From Flavobacteriales bacterium UBA852 (GTDB lineage Bacteria > Bacteroidota > Bacteroidia > Flavobacteriales_E > Vicingaceae): 64,000 nt of DNA. The notes below the pieces were generated by a model, which had not been told where the DNA came from, did not search any database, and saw only the letters and a list, made by a program, of their open reading frames with translations. The position numbers and the translations under genes are program-made. The DNA is taken from the NCBI GenBank assembly GCA_002295925.1, contig DBGO01000010.1, positions 248,001 through 312,000 of the forward strand, read 5' to 3'. Positions 16,799 through 25,939 of the stretch are shown here, piece after piece; the first letter of the stretch is position 1; each line of letters opens with the position of its first letter.

Positions 16799-19111
16799 TT
16801 ACATTCTAACACCTATAACACAAACATCGTCCACTTGTTCCAATTCGCCTTTCCAATTAATAAAAGTTTGCTCTATTATTTGCTTTTGCTCATCCATGCT
16901 TTTATCTTGTATGGAAAGTAATAGTTCTTTAAATGATTTGTATTTAAACTTTTTGCCTTTTTCTCCTCCAAATTGGTCGGCAAAACCATCGGTGAAAATG
17001 TAAATCGTGTCTCCTTTTTGCAGTTCAATGGTGTGGGTGGTAAACGGTTGAGGGTTTTCTACTTTTCCAATGGGTTGTTTGTCGGGTTTAGCTTCGACAA
17101 GCTCAGCTACCTGGTGTTCGTTCTTTCTAACTATCCACAGCGGATTATTGGCGCCTGCCCATTGGAGGGTCATTTTATTAAAGTCGATGGCACAAAGCGA
17201 GATGTCCATACCATCTTTTACTTCTTCGGAACTTTTGGCAAAACGTTCGATGACCAACTCTCTAGTTCTGTCTAATATTTTACCGGGTTCGGTTATTTTT
17301 TCTTCTATTACTGCTTTGGTAAGGGCATTACTGCAAACCACGCTTACCATTGCTCCCGGTACGCCGTGACCGGTGCAATCGGCTGCGGCAAAATAAACGG
17401 TGGTTTCGAGTGCCTCAATCCCCGTTTCCAGCCAATAAAAGTCACCGGCTACTATGTCTTTGGGTAAGTAATAAACAAAGCTATTGGGTAAATATTTTTT
17501 TATTTGTTCGGCAGAAGGAAGAATGGCTTTTTGTAATCGTTTGGCATATAATATACTGTCCGTAATTTCTTTATTTTTCTGTTCTACAATTTGTTTTTGA
17601 TTTTCGATAATTGCCTTTTGTTTGCGCGTAACCTGTAAACGATTAAAAATAAATACGCTGAATGCAAAAATCAGCACCAATCCCAATCCTGAACTATATA
17701 ACAAAATGGTCTTTTTTTCTTGCTCGGCTTTTTCTATGGCTAATTGTTTTTCGTACTCTTTTTCTCTTATTTCTCGTTCTTTTTCAAATTTATAATTCAA
17801 TTCTTTTTGAAATAACTCTTTATTGTTTTCTTCATTAGTTAAACTGTCTTTTAAATTCACATAACTTTTATAATATGTATATGCGTCTTTCCAATCGTTT
17901 TTTTGCTCAAAAATTTCACTGAGTAATCTTTTTGCATTTTTTATGTAGAATACATTTTTAAGTTCTGTTGATTTTTCTATAGCTTTAAAAGCATAACTTT
18001 CTGCCAGTGTAAGATTATTCTTTTTGTAATATGCCCGGGCTATGTTATAATATATTCCTGCCAAATATGATTTATCTTCAGACTCATTTATCTCAGATAA
18101 AGCGTTAAAAAAATAGTTGAGTGCTTCTTCGTAACTTCCTAAAGCCAAGTGTATTTCTCCTATTTTATTGTAGCCGTTGGCAATTTTTTGTTGCTTTCCT
18201 AATTCTTTAAACAACTTTAACGACATTTTGTAAAATTTCAATGCCTCTTGAAAATCTTCTTTTAAAAAATAAACCGTACCAATGTTGGAATAAATATCGG
18301 CAACACCGTACCTATCATTCAACGTTAATTTCAAGTCTAATGTTTTAAAAAAATATTCGAGGGCTTTATCAAATTCTTCTTGTTCTTTAAAAATGTTGCC
18401 TATATTATTATATGTATTTGCCAAACCGGCATTATCTTTTAATAGCTCTCTTAGTTTAAGAGCTTTAAAATAATATTCAAGCGAAAGCGAAAATTGCCCC
18501 AAATTGTGGTAAAGAAATCCCAAATTATTATAAGAATTGGCAATACCCGTGCTGTCATTATATTTTTTTCTAATAAAAAGTGCTTTGTTGTAATATGCAA
18601 TCGCACTATCAATTTCCCCTTTTAAATTAAAGATATAACCTAAATTATTATACGTATCGGAAGTTCCTTTTTCATTATCAATTTCGTTGGAATATTTTAT
18701 AGATTCTTTGAAAAACTTAATAGCATCATTCAAATTGCCGGAAATAGTTTCTATATATCCCAGATTATTGTATGCATCGGATAATGCGCGTTTCAACCTT
18801 TTTATTTCTTGAGGATTATTATTACTTTTTAAGCGATTTTGGATAAACTCAAATGTATATCTTTCATATTCTTCCCAAATAGGGTGGTTCAAGTTTTCAC
18901 AAATAGACTCAAGCGCTTTTACTTGTACAGTGTCGTTTGTACTGTTATGAAAAAGCTTTAGGTTCGAAAATATTATTTTCTTGTCATTTTCATTCAATTC
19001 ACCCAAAGGAATCGAGTCCAACAACAAATAACCACTACTCAATGTGTCTGTAACATTCGAGAACAGACACATCTTGTATAGCAGTAAAAATATAGCCAGA
19101 AAGTACTTCAA
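16799..19111 (-). CDS. TPR-SpoIIE membrane phosphatase, paralogue C (intact)
   Basis: 770 aa. It has a signal sequence (1-20), about eight TPRs (about 111-425, many with YNNLGYI-type helices) and a charged coiled coil (about 425-465). A TM helix (468-489) follows, then a second short coiled coil and a SpoIIE domain (about 545-770). The PP2C motifs GDFYW, DCTGHGVPGAM, DGMDISL, TDGFADQFGG and VDDV are all present. A TAA lies directly before the TTG start and no ATG is available before the signal peptide, so TTG 19111 is chosen. The phosphatase half shares very high nucleotide identity with paralogue B, while the TPR halves have diverged. The loop before KPDKQP carries a dispersed repeat (17091-17114). 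Target protein unknown. Confidence 0.9.
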   Translation of the reverse strand: MKYFLAIFLLLYKMCLFSNVTDTLSSGYLLLDSIPLGELNENDKKIIFSNLKLFHNSTNDTVQVKALESICENLNHPIWEEYERYTFEFIQNRLKSNNNPQEIKRLKRALSDAYNNLGYIETISGNLNDAIKFFKESIKYSNEIDNEKGTSDTYNNLGYIFNLKGEIDSAIAYYNKALFIRKKYNDSTGIANSYNNLGFLYHNLGQFSLSLEYYFKALKLRELLKDNAGLANTYNNIGNIFKEQEEFDKALEYFFKTLDLKLTLNDRYGVADIYSNIGTVYFLKEDFQEALKFYKMSLKLFKELGKQQKIANGYNKIGEIHLALGSYEEALNYFFNALSEINESEDKSYLAGIYYNIARAYYKKNNLTLAESYAFKAIEKSTELKNVFYIKNAKRLLSEIFEQKNDWKDAYTYYKSYVNLKDSLTNEENNKELFQKELNYKFEKEREIREKEYEKQLAIEKAEQEKKTILLYSSGLGLVLIFAFSVFIFNRLQVTRKQKAIIENQKQIVEQKNKEITDSILYAKRLQKAILPSAEQIKKYLPNSFVYYLPKDIVAGDFYWLETGIEALETTVYFAAADCTGHGVPGAMVSVVCSNALTKAVIEEKITEPGKILDRTRELVIERFAKSSEEVKDGMDISLCAIDFNKMTLQWAGANNPLWIVRKNEHQVAELVEAKPDKQPIGKVENPQPFTTHTIELQKGDTIYIFTDGFADQFGGEKGKKFKYKSFKELLLSIQDKSMDEQKQIIEQTFINWKGELEQVDDVCVIGVRM
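17091..17114 (-). repeat. Dispersed-type repeat inside the phosphatase coding region
   Basis: On the plus strand gcttcgacaagctcagc begins here; on the coding strand it gives the peptide VAELVEA. I recognise this string as a dispersed repeat type common in Bacteroidota genomes. It sits in-frame in the surface loop before KPDKQP, where paralogue A has a short loop and paralogue B a different insert. Confidence 0.55.
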
Positions 19112-19148
19112 TTAAAAATCAACTTATTATGATTAAAGTTGAAATTTA

Positions 19149-21242
19149 TTAAAAATTTTGCACTTTCTCAATAGCTTCTGCCACTTTTTCGGCATTGGGC
19201 AAGTAGGTTGCTTCCAAAATAGAGTTTAACGGGATTGCCGGTGTATCAACCGAACCTACAATTTCTATTGGAGCATCCAAATATTGGAAACATTCCTTTT
19301 GAATACGTGCCGCAAGCCCAAGAGTAAAGGTATTTTCTATGGTTTCTTCAGTTACCAAAATAACTTTTCCGTGCTTCTTTGCAGCATTAAATATAGCTTC
19401 TTTATCAATCGGGTTTAGTGTTCGCAAGTCGATAATTTCAACTTGACCTTTAAACTTTTTGGCAGCTTCCAGCGACCAATACACACCGCGCCCATAGGTT
19501 ATGATTGTAACACTTTCACCTTTGTTTACTTTCTCTTCATCGGCTTGTAATACTGTACGGGCTTTTCCAAAAGGAATCACATAATTTTCATCCGGCTCAA
19601 CGGTTTTGGCGCCTTCGGTTCCTTTTATTTTGCTCCAATACAATCCTTTATGTTCAAATATCACAACCGGATTAGGGTCATAATATGCTGCTTTTAACAA
19701 CCCTTTTAAATCTGCTCCAGTAGAAGGATAAGCCACTTTTATCCCACGAATATTGGTAACTACACTTTCCACACTGCTCGAATGATACGGACCACCAGAC
19801 CCGTAAGCACCAATAGGTACACGAATAATTGCACTCACAGCCCATTTACCGTTTGATAAGTAATAACTACGGCTTAATTCGGTAAAAAGTTGATTTAACC
19901 CTGGCCAAATATAATCGGCAAATTGCACCTCAACAATTGGTTTTAATCCAACAGCACTCATTCCTACTGTACTGCCTATAATAAATGCTTCTTGAATAGG
20001 TGTGTTAAACACCCTGTTATCGCCAAATTGTTGTGCCAATGTTGCGGCTTCTCTAAAAACACCGCCCAACCTTCTGCCAACATCTTGACCATATAATAAA
20101 CATTCTTTATGTGCTGCCATCAATTCACGAATACCAAACAATGCACAATCTACCATAACGGTTTTTTCTTTGCCTTTGGGCGAACGTTCTCCACGCTCCT
20201 CTGTTACCGGCGTTGGGGCAAATATATGCTTAGTTAAATCTTCCGGCTTGGGGTCTTCTTGTGCCAATGCTTCTTGGTAATCTTGTTCAACTTTTTGTTT
20301 TGATGCTTGTTCAATGGCTTTTAATTCCGCTTCGGTAAAACCATTTTGAAGCAAGTAATTTCGCAATTTTGGCAATGGGTCGCGTTTTGCTTGTTCATCC
20401 AAATCATCACGATACCATTCTTTTCTCACCCCTGAGGTATGATGATTTAACAACGGTACTTTTGCGTGAATAATAAACGGGCGACGCTCTTTTCGAACAA
20501 TATCTATAACTTCTTTTACCGTGTTGAATGATTTTTCAAAATCGGTTCCGTCAATAGATTTAACTCCCATTCCTTTAAAGCCACGTGCATAATATGAAAT
20601 ATCTTGCGCTCTGGTTTCTTTGGCATTTGCCGAAATATCCCATTCATTATCTTGTACCAAATAAATGATAGGCAGTTTCTTAAGAACCGCCATTTGAAAA
20701 GCTTCAGAAACTTCTCCTTCTGTAGTAGATGCATCTCCCAAACTACATACGACAACAGGATTTTCACCGCCGTAATCTTCTGCCAAACCTTCTTGCTCTT
20801 TGTACCACAAACCCATAGCAATTCCGGTTGTTGGAATAGCTTGCATACCTGTAGCCGAAGATTGATGTATAATTTTAGGTTTATCGTCATCCTTTAAACT
20901 GGGGTGCGAATAATAAGTCCTACCACCTGAAAAAGGGTCGTTTCGTTTTGCCAATAATTGTAACATTAAATCGTAAGGACGCATACCAATACCCAACAAA
21001 ATTGAGTCATCTCTGTAATAAGGCGAAACCCAATCTTGTGGCTTCAACTGCATACCAACTGCCAACTGAATAGCTTCGTGCCCTCTTGAAGTTGCGTGTA
21101 CATATTTGGCTGTAACTTCCTTATTCTCTTCATATAAATCAGCCATAGACTTGGCTGTAGTCATCAACTCAAATGCTTTTTTTAAAATATCCTTTGGCAA
21201 AGTTCCTTTCGTCATCTTTTTATCCTTCAATAATTCTGACAT
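19149..21242 (-). CDS. 2-oxoacid dehydrogenase E1, fused alpha and beta subunits
   Basis: 697 aa thiamine-diphosphate enzyme, E1 of a branched-chain-type 2-oxoacid dehydrogenase complex. The alpha half (about 15-340) carries the TPP/Mg motif from GDAST (169) to QDNEWD (ending near 202), and the phosphorylation-loop-like HHTSGVRKEWYRDD. A linker follows, and the beta half (about 365-697) holds FNTPIQEAFIIG, VEVQFADYIWPG and YGSGGPYHSSS. The fused alpha-beta form is common in Bacteroidota. It oxidatively decarboxylates branched 2-oxoacids and transfers the acyl group to lipoyl-E2, feeding branched fatty acid synthesis. No E2 or E3 gene is nearby, so the gene appears monocistronic. Substrate preference (branched 2-oxoacid or pyruvate) cannot be read from sequence alone. 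Confidence 0.9.
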   Translation of the reverse strand: MSELLKDKKMTKGTLPKDILKKAFELMTTAKSMADLYEENKEVTAKYVHATSRGHEAIQLAVGMQLKPQDWVSPYYRDDSILLGIGMRPYDLMLQLLAKRNDPFSGGRTYYSHPSLKDDDKPKIIHQSSATGMQAIPTTGIAMGLWYKEQEGLAEDYGGENPVVVCSLGDASTTEGEVSEAFQMAVLKKLPIIYLVQDNEWDISANAKETRAQDISYYARGFKGMGVKSIDGTDFEKSFNTVKEVIDIVRKERRPFIIHAKVPLLNHHTSGVRKEWYRDDLDEQAKRDPLPKLRNYLLQNGFTEAELKAIEQASKQKVEQDYQEALAQEDPKPEDLTKHIFAPTPVTEERGERSPKGKEKTVMVDCALFGIRELMAAHKECLLYGQDVGRRLGGVFREAATLAQQFGDNRVFNTPIQEAFIIGSTVGMSAVGLKPIVEVQFADYIWPGLNQLFTELSRSYYLSNGKWAVSAIIRVPIGAYGSGGPYHSSSVESVVTNIRGIKVAYPSTGADLKGLLKAAYYDPNPVVIFEHKGLYWSKIKGTEGAKTVEPDENYVIPFGKARTVLQADEEKVNKGESVTIITYGRGVYWSLEAAKKFKGQVEIIDLRTLNPIDKEAIFNAAKKHGKVILVTEETIENTFTLGLAARIQKECFQYLDAPIEIVGSVDTPAIPLNSILEATYLPNAEKVAEAIEKVQNF

Positions 21243-21627
21243 AATTAATTATTTTAAAATTTTATTTTAAATATCCACTTAATATCAAATTAAAAAAACC
21301 TCGATTACCGTAAAAATACAAAAATTAATCGTTTTGCTTATGTTTTACAAGCGTCAATAATTTATATTCATCGAAAAATTGAAATTATTATGAAACAGAT
21401 AAAATAATCGAAGAATCGGCTGAATTTTTCACTTCCTGATGGATATACGAAATTTTAATACGCATCTTGGCTATTAATATAGACATATTTTTTTTAAAGT
21501 CCAAAAAATATTTCTTACAGAAAGTTGTTAAAAAAACATCATTCACACTCGTCAATCGTATTAAATATTAAAATAATTTCGATAGCTACAATTGCCCGAG
21601 TAATTAATTTATCAAACCCCTTGAAAA
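21243..21627. other. Divergent intergenic region (385 bp)
   Basis: AT-rich spacer between the E1 gene (minus) and the ribonucleotide reductase gene (plus). I looked for a cobalamin-riboswitch B12 box, an NrdR-type palindrome and TAnnTTTG boxes and saw none that were convincing. No ORF longer than about a dozen codons with a plausible start is present. It presumably contains both promoters. Confidence 0.5.
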
Positions 21628-24249
21628 ATGGAACAAACAACTAAAGAAGCCGTAGAAAAAATTACAAAAAACGAACAACAATTGACAAAAAAATCTGAAA
21701 ATAATTTGACAAAAAAAGTGTACAGTTTTGAAGAAGCTGTTAAAAAATCTACCGAATATTTTAATGGCGATGACTTAGCTGCAACCGTATGGGTCAACAA
21801 ATATGCTCTTAAAGATTCGCAAGGCAATATTTATGAGTGCACTCCCGACGATATGCATCGCCGTATGGCAAAAGAAATTGCCCGAATTGAATTAAAATAT
21901 ACCAACCCGTTATCCGAAGAAGAAATATATGAGGTGCTTCGTGATTTTAAATATATTGTTCCTCAAGGCGGTCCAATGACCGGAATTGGCAATGATTATC
22001 AAATCGTTTCTTTGTCTAATTGTTTTGTTATCGGACTGGGAGACAATTCTGACTCGTACGGTGCAATAATGAAAATTGACGAAGAACAAGTGCAGTTAAT
22101 GAAACGTCGCGGAGGTGTCGGGCACGACCTTTCGCATATTCGCCCAAAAGGAAGTCCTGTTTTAAACAGCGCCTTAACCTCAACAGGCGTAGTTCCTTTT
22201 ATGGAAAGATATTCAAACTCTACAAGAGAAGTTGCACAAGACGGTCGCCGTGGAGCTCTGATGTTGTCTATTTCCATAAAACATCCGGATGCAGAAGATT
22301 TTATAGATGCAAAAATGGACGGCACAAAAGTTACCGGAGCAAATGTTTCGGTAAAAATTGACCATGAATTTATGCGTGCGGTAAAAGAAAACAAAAAATA
22401 CAAACAACAATTCCCCATAAATTCCGACAATCCGAAATTCACCAAAGAAATTGATGCCAAAAAGCTATGGGACAAAATCATCCATAATGCTTGGAAATCG
22501 GCAGAACCCGGAATTTTATTTTGGGATACCATCACTACAGAATCCATTCCCGACTGCTATGCCGATTTGGGTTTTAAAACTGTTTCTACCAATCCTTGCG
22601 GCGAAATACCGCTTTGCCCTTACGACAGTTGTCGTTTATTAGCTATCAATCTATACAGTTATGTAGAAAATCCGTTTACCGATAAAGCTACATTTAACTT
22701 CGACTTGTTCAAAAAGCATGTGGGTATTGCGCAAAGAATTATGGACGACATTATTGATTTGGAATTAGAAAAAATCAATAAAATCATCGAAAAAATTGAG
22801 AACGACCCCGAAAGCATGGAAGTTAAACAAACCGAGCTAAACCTATGGAAGAAAATTAAAACCAAAGCTATTGAAGGACGTCGAACAGGTGTAGGCATAA
22901 CTGCCGAAGGCGATATGCTTGCTGCTTTAGGCATTACTTACGGCTCGGATGAAGCAATTTCCTTTTCGGAAAATGTACACAAAACACTATCACTTAGTGC
23001 CTACCGTTCATCGGTAACAATGGCTAAAGAACGAGGAGCTTTTCCTATTTACGACCCTGTTCGTGAAGAAAAGAACCCCATGATTAACAGAATTAAAGAA
23101 GCCGATCCGGAACTATATGAAGATATGGTAAAACACGGACGCAGAAATATTTCGCTGCTGACCATTGCACCAACCGGAACAACCAGTTTGATGACACAAA
23201 CCACATCGGGCATTGAGCCGGTATTTATGGTTTCTTACAAAAGAAGAAGAAAAGTAAATCCAAACGACAAAAACGTAAAAGTTGACTTTGTTGATGAAGT
23301 GGGTGATGCTTGGGAAGAATATCATGTTTTCCACCATAAATTTATCGAATGGCTAAAAGTAAACGGCTATAACGTTAAAGAAGTGGAAAAAATGCCGGCG
23401 GATGAACTTCAAAAATTAATCGAAAAATCACCTTATCATAAATCTACGGCAAATGATGTAGATTGGGTGGCAAAAGTAAAACTACAAGGCGCTGTTCAAA
23501 AATGGGTTGACCATTCTATCAGTGTTACGGTAAATTTACCCAACGACGTAAGCGAAGAACTGGTAAGTAAAGTATATTTAACCGGTTGGGAAAGCGGTTG
23601 TAAAGGCATTACAGTTTATCGCGACGGTTCCAGAAGTGGGGTTTTAATTAGTGATGAAGAAAGCAAAAAGAAAAAAGAAGTTGACAACAATGCCATAACA
23701 GAAAGCACAGCGCCCAAACGCCCTAAAAAACTGGAAGCCGAAGTAATAAAATTCAACAACAACGCCGAAAAGTGGGTAGCTGTTGTAGGATTATTAAACG
23801 GTCGCCCCTATGAAATTTTTACAGGAAGAGCAGAAGATACTTTTAAAATATTACTCGAAGTTGATAAAGGTTGGGTTATTAAAGAGCGAAACGAAGACGG
23901 ACAATCAAGATACGATTTCCAATACATTGACAAAGACGGTTATGTTATAACCATTGGCGGATTGTCTCGCACCTTTAACAAAGAATACTGGAATTACGCC
24001 AAGTTAATTTCAGGCGTATTGCGCCACGGTATGCCATTGCCACAAGTTGTGGATATGGTAAGCGACCTCCACTTGCAAGAAGACACTTTGAACACATGGA
24101 AAAACGGTGTGGTGCGCGCCCTTAAAAAATACATCCCCGACGGAACAATCCCTGCAGAAAACACTTGCCCCGTTTGTGGCGACGACGCTTTGGTTTACGA
24201 AGAGGGCTGTTTGAACTGTAAAAGTTGCGGGCATTCCAAATGTGGGTAA
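21628..24249 (+). CDS. nrdJ: Adenosylcobalamin-dependent (class II) ribonucleotide reductase
   Basis: 873 aa, cytoplasmic, reduces ribonucleotides to deoxyribonucleotides using a B12-generated thiyl radical. Active-site residues are visible: redox pair C132 (SNCFV) and C335 (YDSC), and the NPCGE motif with N322, thiyl C324 and E326. The later APTGTTS phosphate-binding loop is also present. A TSCPD-type domain follows at about 705-800. The C-terminal tail carries CPVCG...CLNCKSCG, a zinc-ribbon or cysteine-swinging tail used for re-reduction. Length and motif order match the class II family. No NrdR box or B12 riboswitch is visible upstream. A strong terminator follows at 24277-24325. Confidence 0.96.
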   Translation: MEQTTKEAVEKITKNEQQLTKKSENNLTKKVYSFEEAVKKSTEYFNGDDLAATVWVNKYALKDSQGNIYECTPDDMHRRMAKEIARIELKYTNPLSEEEIYEVLRDFKYIVPQGGPMTGIGNDYQIVSLSNCFVIGLGDNSDSYGAIMKIDEEQVQLMKRRGGVGHDLSHIRPKGSPVLNSALTSTGVVPFMERYSNSTREVAQDGRRGALMLSISIKHPDAEDFIDAKMDGTKVTGANVSVKIDHEFMRAVKENKKYKQQFPINSDNPKFTKEIDAKKLWDKIIHNAWKSAEPGILFWDTITTESIPDCYADLGFKTVSTNPCGEIPLCPYDSCRLLAINLYSYVENPFTDKATFNFDLFKKHVGIAQRIMDDIIDLELEKINKIIEKIENDPESMEVKQTELNLWKKIKTKAIEGRRTGVGITAEGDMLAALGITYGSDEAISFSENVHKTLSLSAYRSSVTMAKERGAFPIYDPVREEKNPMINRIKEADPELYEDMVKHGRRNISLLTIAPTGTTSLMTQTTSGIEPVFMVSYKRRRKVNPNDKNVKVDFVDEVGDAWEEYHVFHHKFIEWLKVNGYNVKEVEKMPADELQKLIEKSPYHKSTANDVDWVAKVKLQGAVQKWVDHSISVTVNLPNDVSEELVSKVYLTGWESGCKGITVYRDGSRSGVLISDEESKKKKEVDNNAITESTAPKRPKKLEAEVIKFNNNAEKWVAVVGLLNGRPYEIFTGRAEDTFKILLEVDKGWVIKERNEDGQSRYDFQYIDKDGYVITIGGLSRTFNKEYWNYAKLISGVLRHGMPLPQVVDMVSDLHLQEDTLNTWKNGVVRALKKYIPDGTIPAENTCPVCGDDALVYEEGCLNCKSCGHSKCG

Positions 24250-24276
24250 TAAGCTGTTAATTTACTTCATTTAAAG

Positions 24277-24325
24277 GAATGCAACCACCTTTTTAATAAT
24301 AGAATGTGGTTGCATTCTTTTTTTT
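24277..24325 (+). terminator. Rho-independent terminator after nrdJ
   Basis: A perfect 12-bp inverted repeat, gaatgcaaccac (24277-24288) and gtggttgcattc (24306-24317), is followed by eight T residues (24318-24325). The A-rich sequence before the left arm could extend the stem. Confidence 0.93.
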
Positions 24326-24327
24326 CA

Positions 24328-24335
24328 TAAATTTG
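24328..24335 (+). promoter_or_regulatory. Bacteroidota -7 box (TAAATTTG) for lipoprotein gene
   Basis: TAAATTTG matches TAnnTTTG and lies just after the nrdJ terminator and 19 nt before the lipoprotein ATG. No TTG occurs at the preferred distance upstream (nearest gap 15 nt), so this is a partial match. Confidence 0.4.
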
Positions 24336-24354
24336 ATTTATAAATTTTTAACAA

Positions 24355-24912
24355 ATGAATAAATTCATAGTCTCATTAATCGCATTAACTTTAATTTTAG
24401 CAAGTTGTAAAAAAGGTAAAGAAGACCCATTTATCTCTCTTCGCTCCAGAAATAAAAGAATTACAGGAAAATGGAATATTGATGACTATCAAGTAAATGG
24501 TAAAAGTATAACAACAGTTTCAATCGAAACTTATAAAGACAGTTCTTCTGCTTGTAATACAACTTTCATCAGAACAATTTCACGCAATTTTAATACCTGG
24601 ACAATATCTTTTAAAGAAGATAACAGCTATACTGAAGATATAACAGGCGTTTCAAATACAAATATTGATTTTTATGACGAATATTATTGCCCCGATGCTA
24701 ATTTTGAGGAATCATATTTTAATACAACAAATGGCTCTTGGGCATTTAACAATAAGAAAGATAAAATAACTCTAACGGCAGATAATGTTACTAAAGAATA
24801 TGATATTATCGGACTCAGTAATAAAAAATTACATTTAAAAGGTTATTTTGACATTGATGGCGACTCAAATCCTGATAACATTGAAATATATGCAAATAAA
24901 AACGAACTCTAA
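24355..24912 (+). CDS. Hypothetical lipoprotein, lipocalin-like
   Basis: 185 aa with a lipoprotein signal and lipobox ending at C18 (LASC-KKGK). After a short linker, GKWNIDDYQVNGK begins a series of beta strands. A W near the start of the first strand, followed by alternating strands (NTWTISFKEDNSYTE, GSWAFNNKKDKITLT), is typical of lipocalin-like Bacteroidota lipoproteins. No catalytic site is seen. The gene has its own promoter-like box and is probably monocistronic. Confidence 0.75.
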   Translation: MNKFIVSLIALTLILASCKKGKEDPFISLRSRNKRITGKWNIDDYQVNGKSITTVSIETYKDSSSACNTTFIRTISRNFNTWTISFKEDNSYTEDITGVSNTNIDFYDEYYCPDANFEESYFNTTNGSWAFNNKKDKITLTADNVTKEYDIIGLSNKKLHLKGYFDIDGDSNPDNIEIYANKNEL

Positions 24913-25015
24913 ACTCTTTTACTTTAATACAGGTAAATCTATTCTAAGGAAAGCAAATACCCGGTAACACTAAAAAATTCTTCCCTTCAAAATTTATTTC
25001 GGATATTTGCACCGA

Positions 25016-25885
25016 ATGGAACAACCCCAAAAAAATAAAAAACGGCTGGAGAAACTCCGGAATAAGTACCGGCTGGTAATTTTAAATGACGAAACTTTTG
25101 AAGAAAAAGCATCTCTTCGGCTATCGCGTTTAAATGTAATCGCTGTGGGCGGAACCATTTTGTTTTTGCTCATCATTATTACCGCATCCATTATTATTTT
25201 CACTCCTTTACGCGAATTTATTCCCGGTTACACCGATGTTAACTTGCGTAAAAACCTAATCACGCTTACCCTGAAAGCCGATTCGCTTGAAAAAGAAATG
25301 CAGATAAAGGATAAATACATCACCACGCTGCAAAAAATTATAAAAGGCGAAACGCCCGAAGATAATATTTCCGAACCAAAGGATACTACTATAGACATAC
25401 AACAAGTAAACTTGGGCATCAGTGAAAAAGACAGTGCCTTACGAGCAAAAATTGAGCAAGAAGAAAAATATAATTTGATAGCGGCAAATTCAAAATTCTC
25501 AAACAGCGGATTGAGCAGTTTTTTCTTTTTTGCACCAATAAAAGGAACCATCACAGCCGAATTTGACCCACTGACCAAACATTATGGCGTAGATATTGTT
25601 GCTCCTAAAAACGAACCTATTAGCGCCACACTGGACGGCTCCGTGATTTTTGCCGACTGGACAACAGAAACCGGTTATACCATCATTATTCAACATCAAA
25701 ACAACTTAATTTCGGTTTACAAGCACAATTCTGTTCTGCTTAAAAATGAAGGTGATGTTGTTCAAGCCGGAGAAGTCATTGCTATTTTGGGCAACAGCGG
25801 CGAAATTACTACCGGTCCGCATTTGCATTTTGAATTATGGTACAATGGATATCCGGTTAATCCTAAAGAATATATCATTTTTTAG
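25016..25885 (+). CDS. Membrane-anchored M23-family (LytM-type) peptidase
   Basis: 289 aa from ATG 25016; the in-frame TTG at 25007 lies in the promoter-like sequence and was rejected. The order is a cytoplasmic basic N-terminus, one TM helix (about 43-65), a periplasmic coiled coil (about 80-150), and a C-terminal M23/LytM domain. Visible zinc ligands are H and D in KHYGVDI, and the HLHFELW motif near the end. The GEVIAILGNSGEITTGPHLHFEL segment is diagnostic. It either cleaves peptidoglycan cross-bridges or, like some coiled-coil M23 proteins, guides amidases. The stop is 54 nt before the next gene. Confidence 0.9.
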   Translation: MEQPQKNKKRLEKLRNKYRLVILNDETFEEKASLRLSRLNVIAVGGTILFLLIIITASIIIFTPLREFIPGYTDVNLRKNLITLTLKADSLEKEMQIKDKYITTLQKIIKGETPEDNISEPKDTTIDIQQVNLGISEKDSALRAKIEQEEKYNLIAANSKFSNSGLSSFFFFAPIKGTITAEFDPLTKHYGVDIVAPKNEPISATLDGSVIFADWTTETGYTIIIQHQNNLISVYKHNSVLLKNEGDVVQAGEVIAILGNSGEITTGPHLHFELWYNGYPVNPKEYIIF

Positions 25886-25939
25886 TAACCTTTTTTTAGC
25901 AAAATTTAATTATATTTACTTTTTCCATAAACGCAATTT

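Noticed and set aside
21243..21627. Cobalamin riboswitch or NrdR box before nrdJ
   Set aside because: No B12 box and no NrdR-type palindrome was found by reading both strands.
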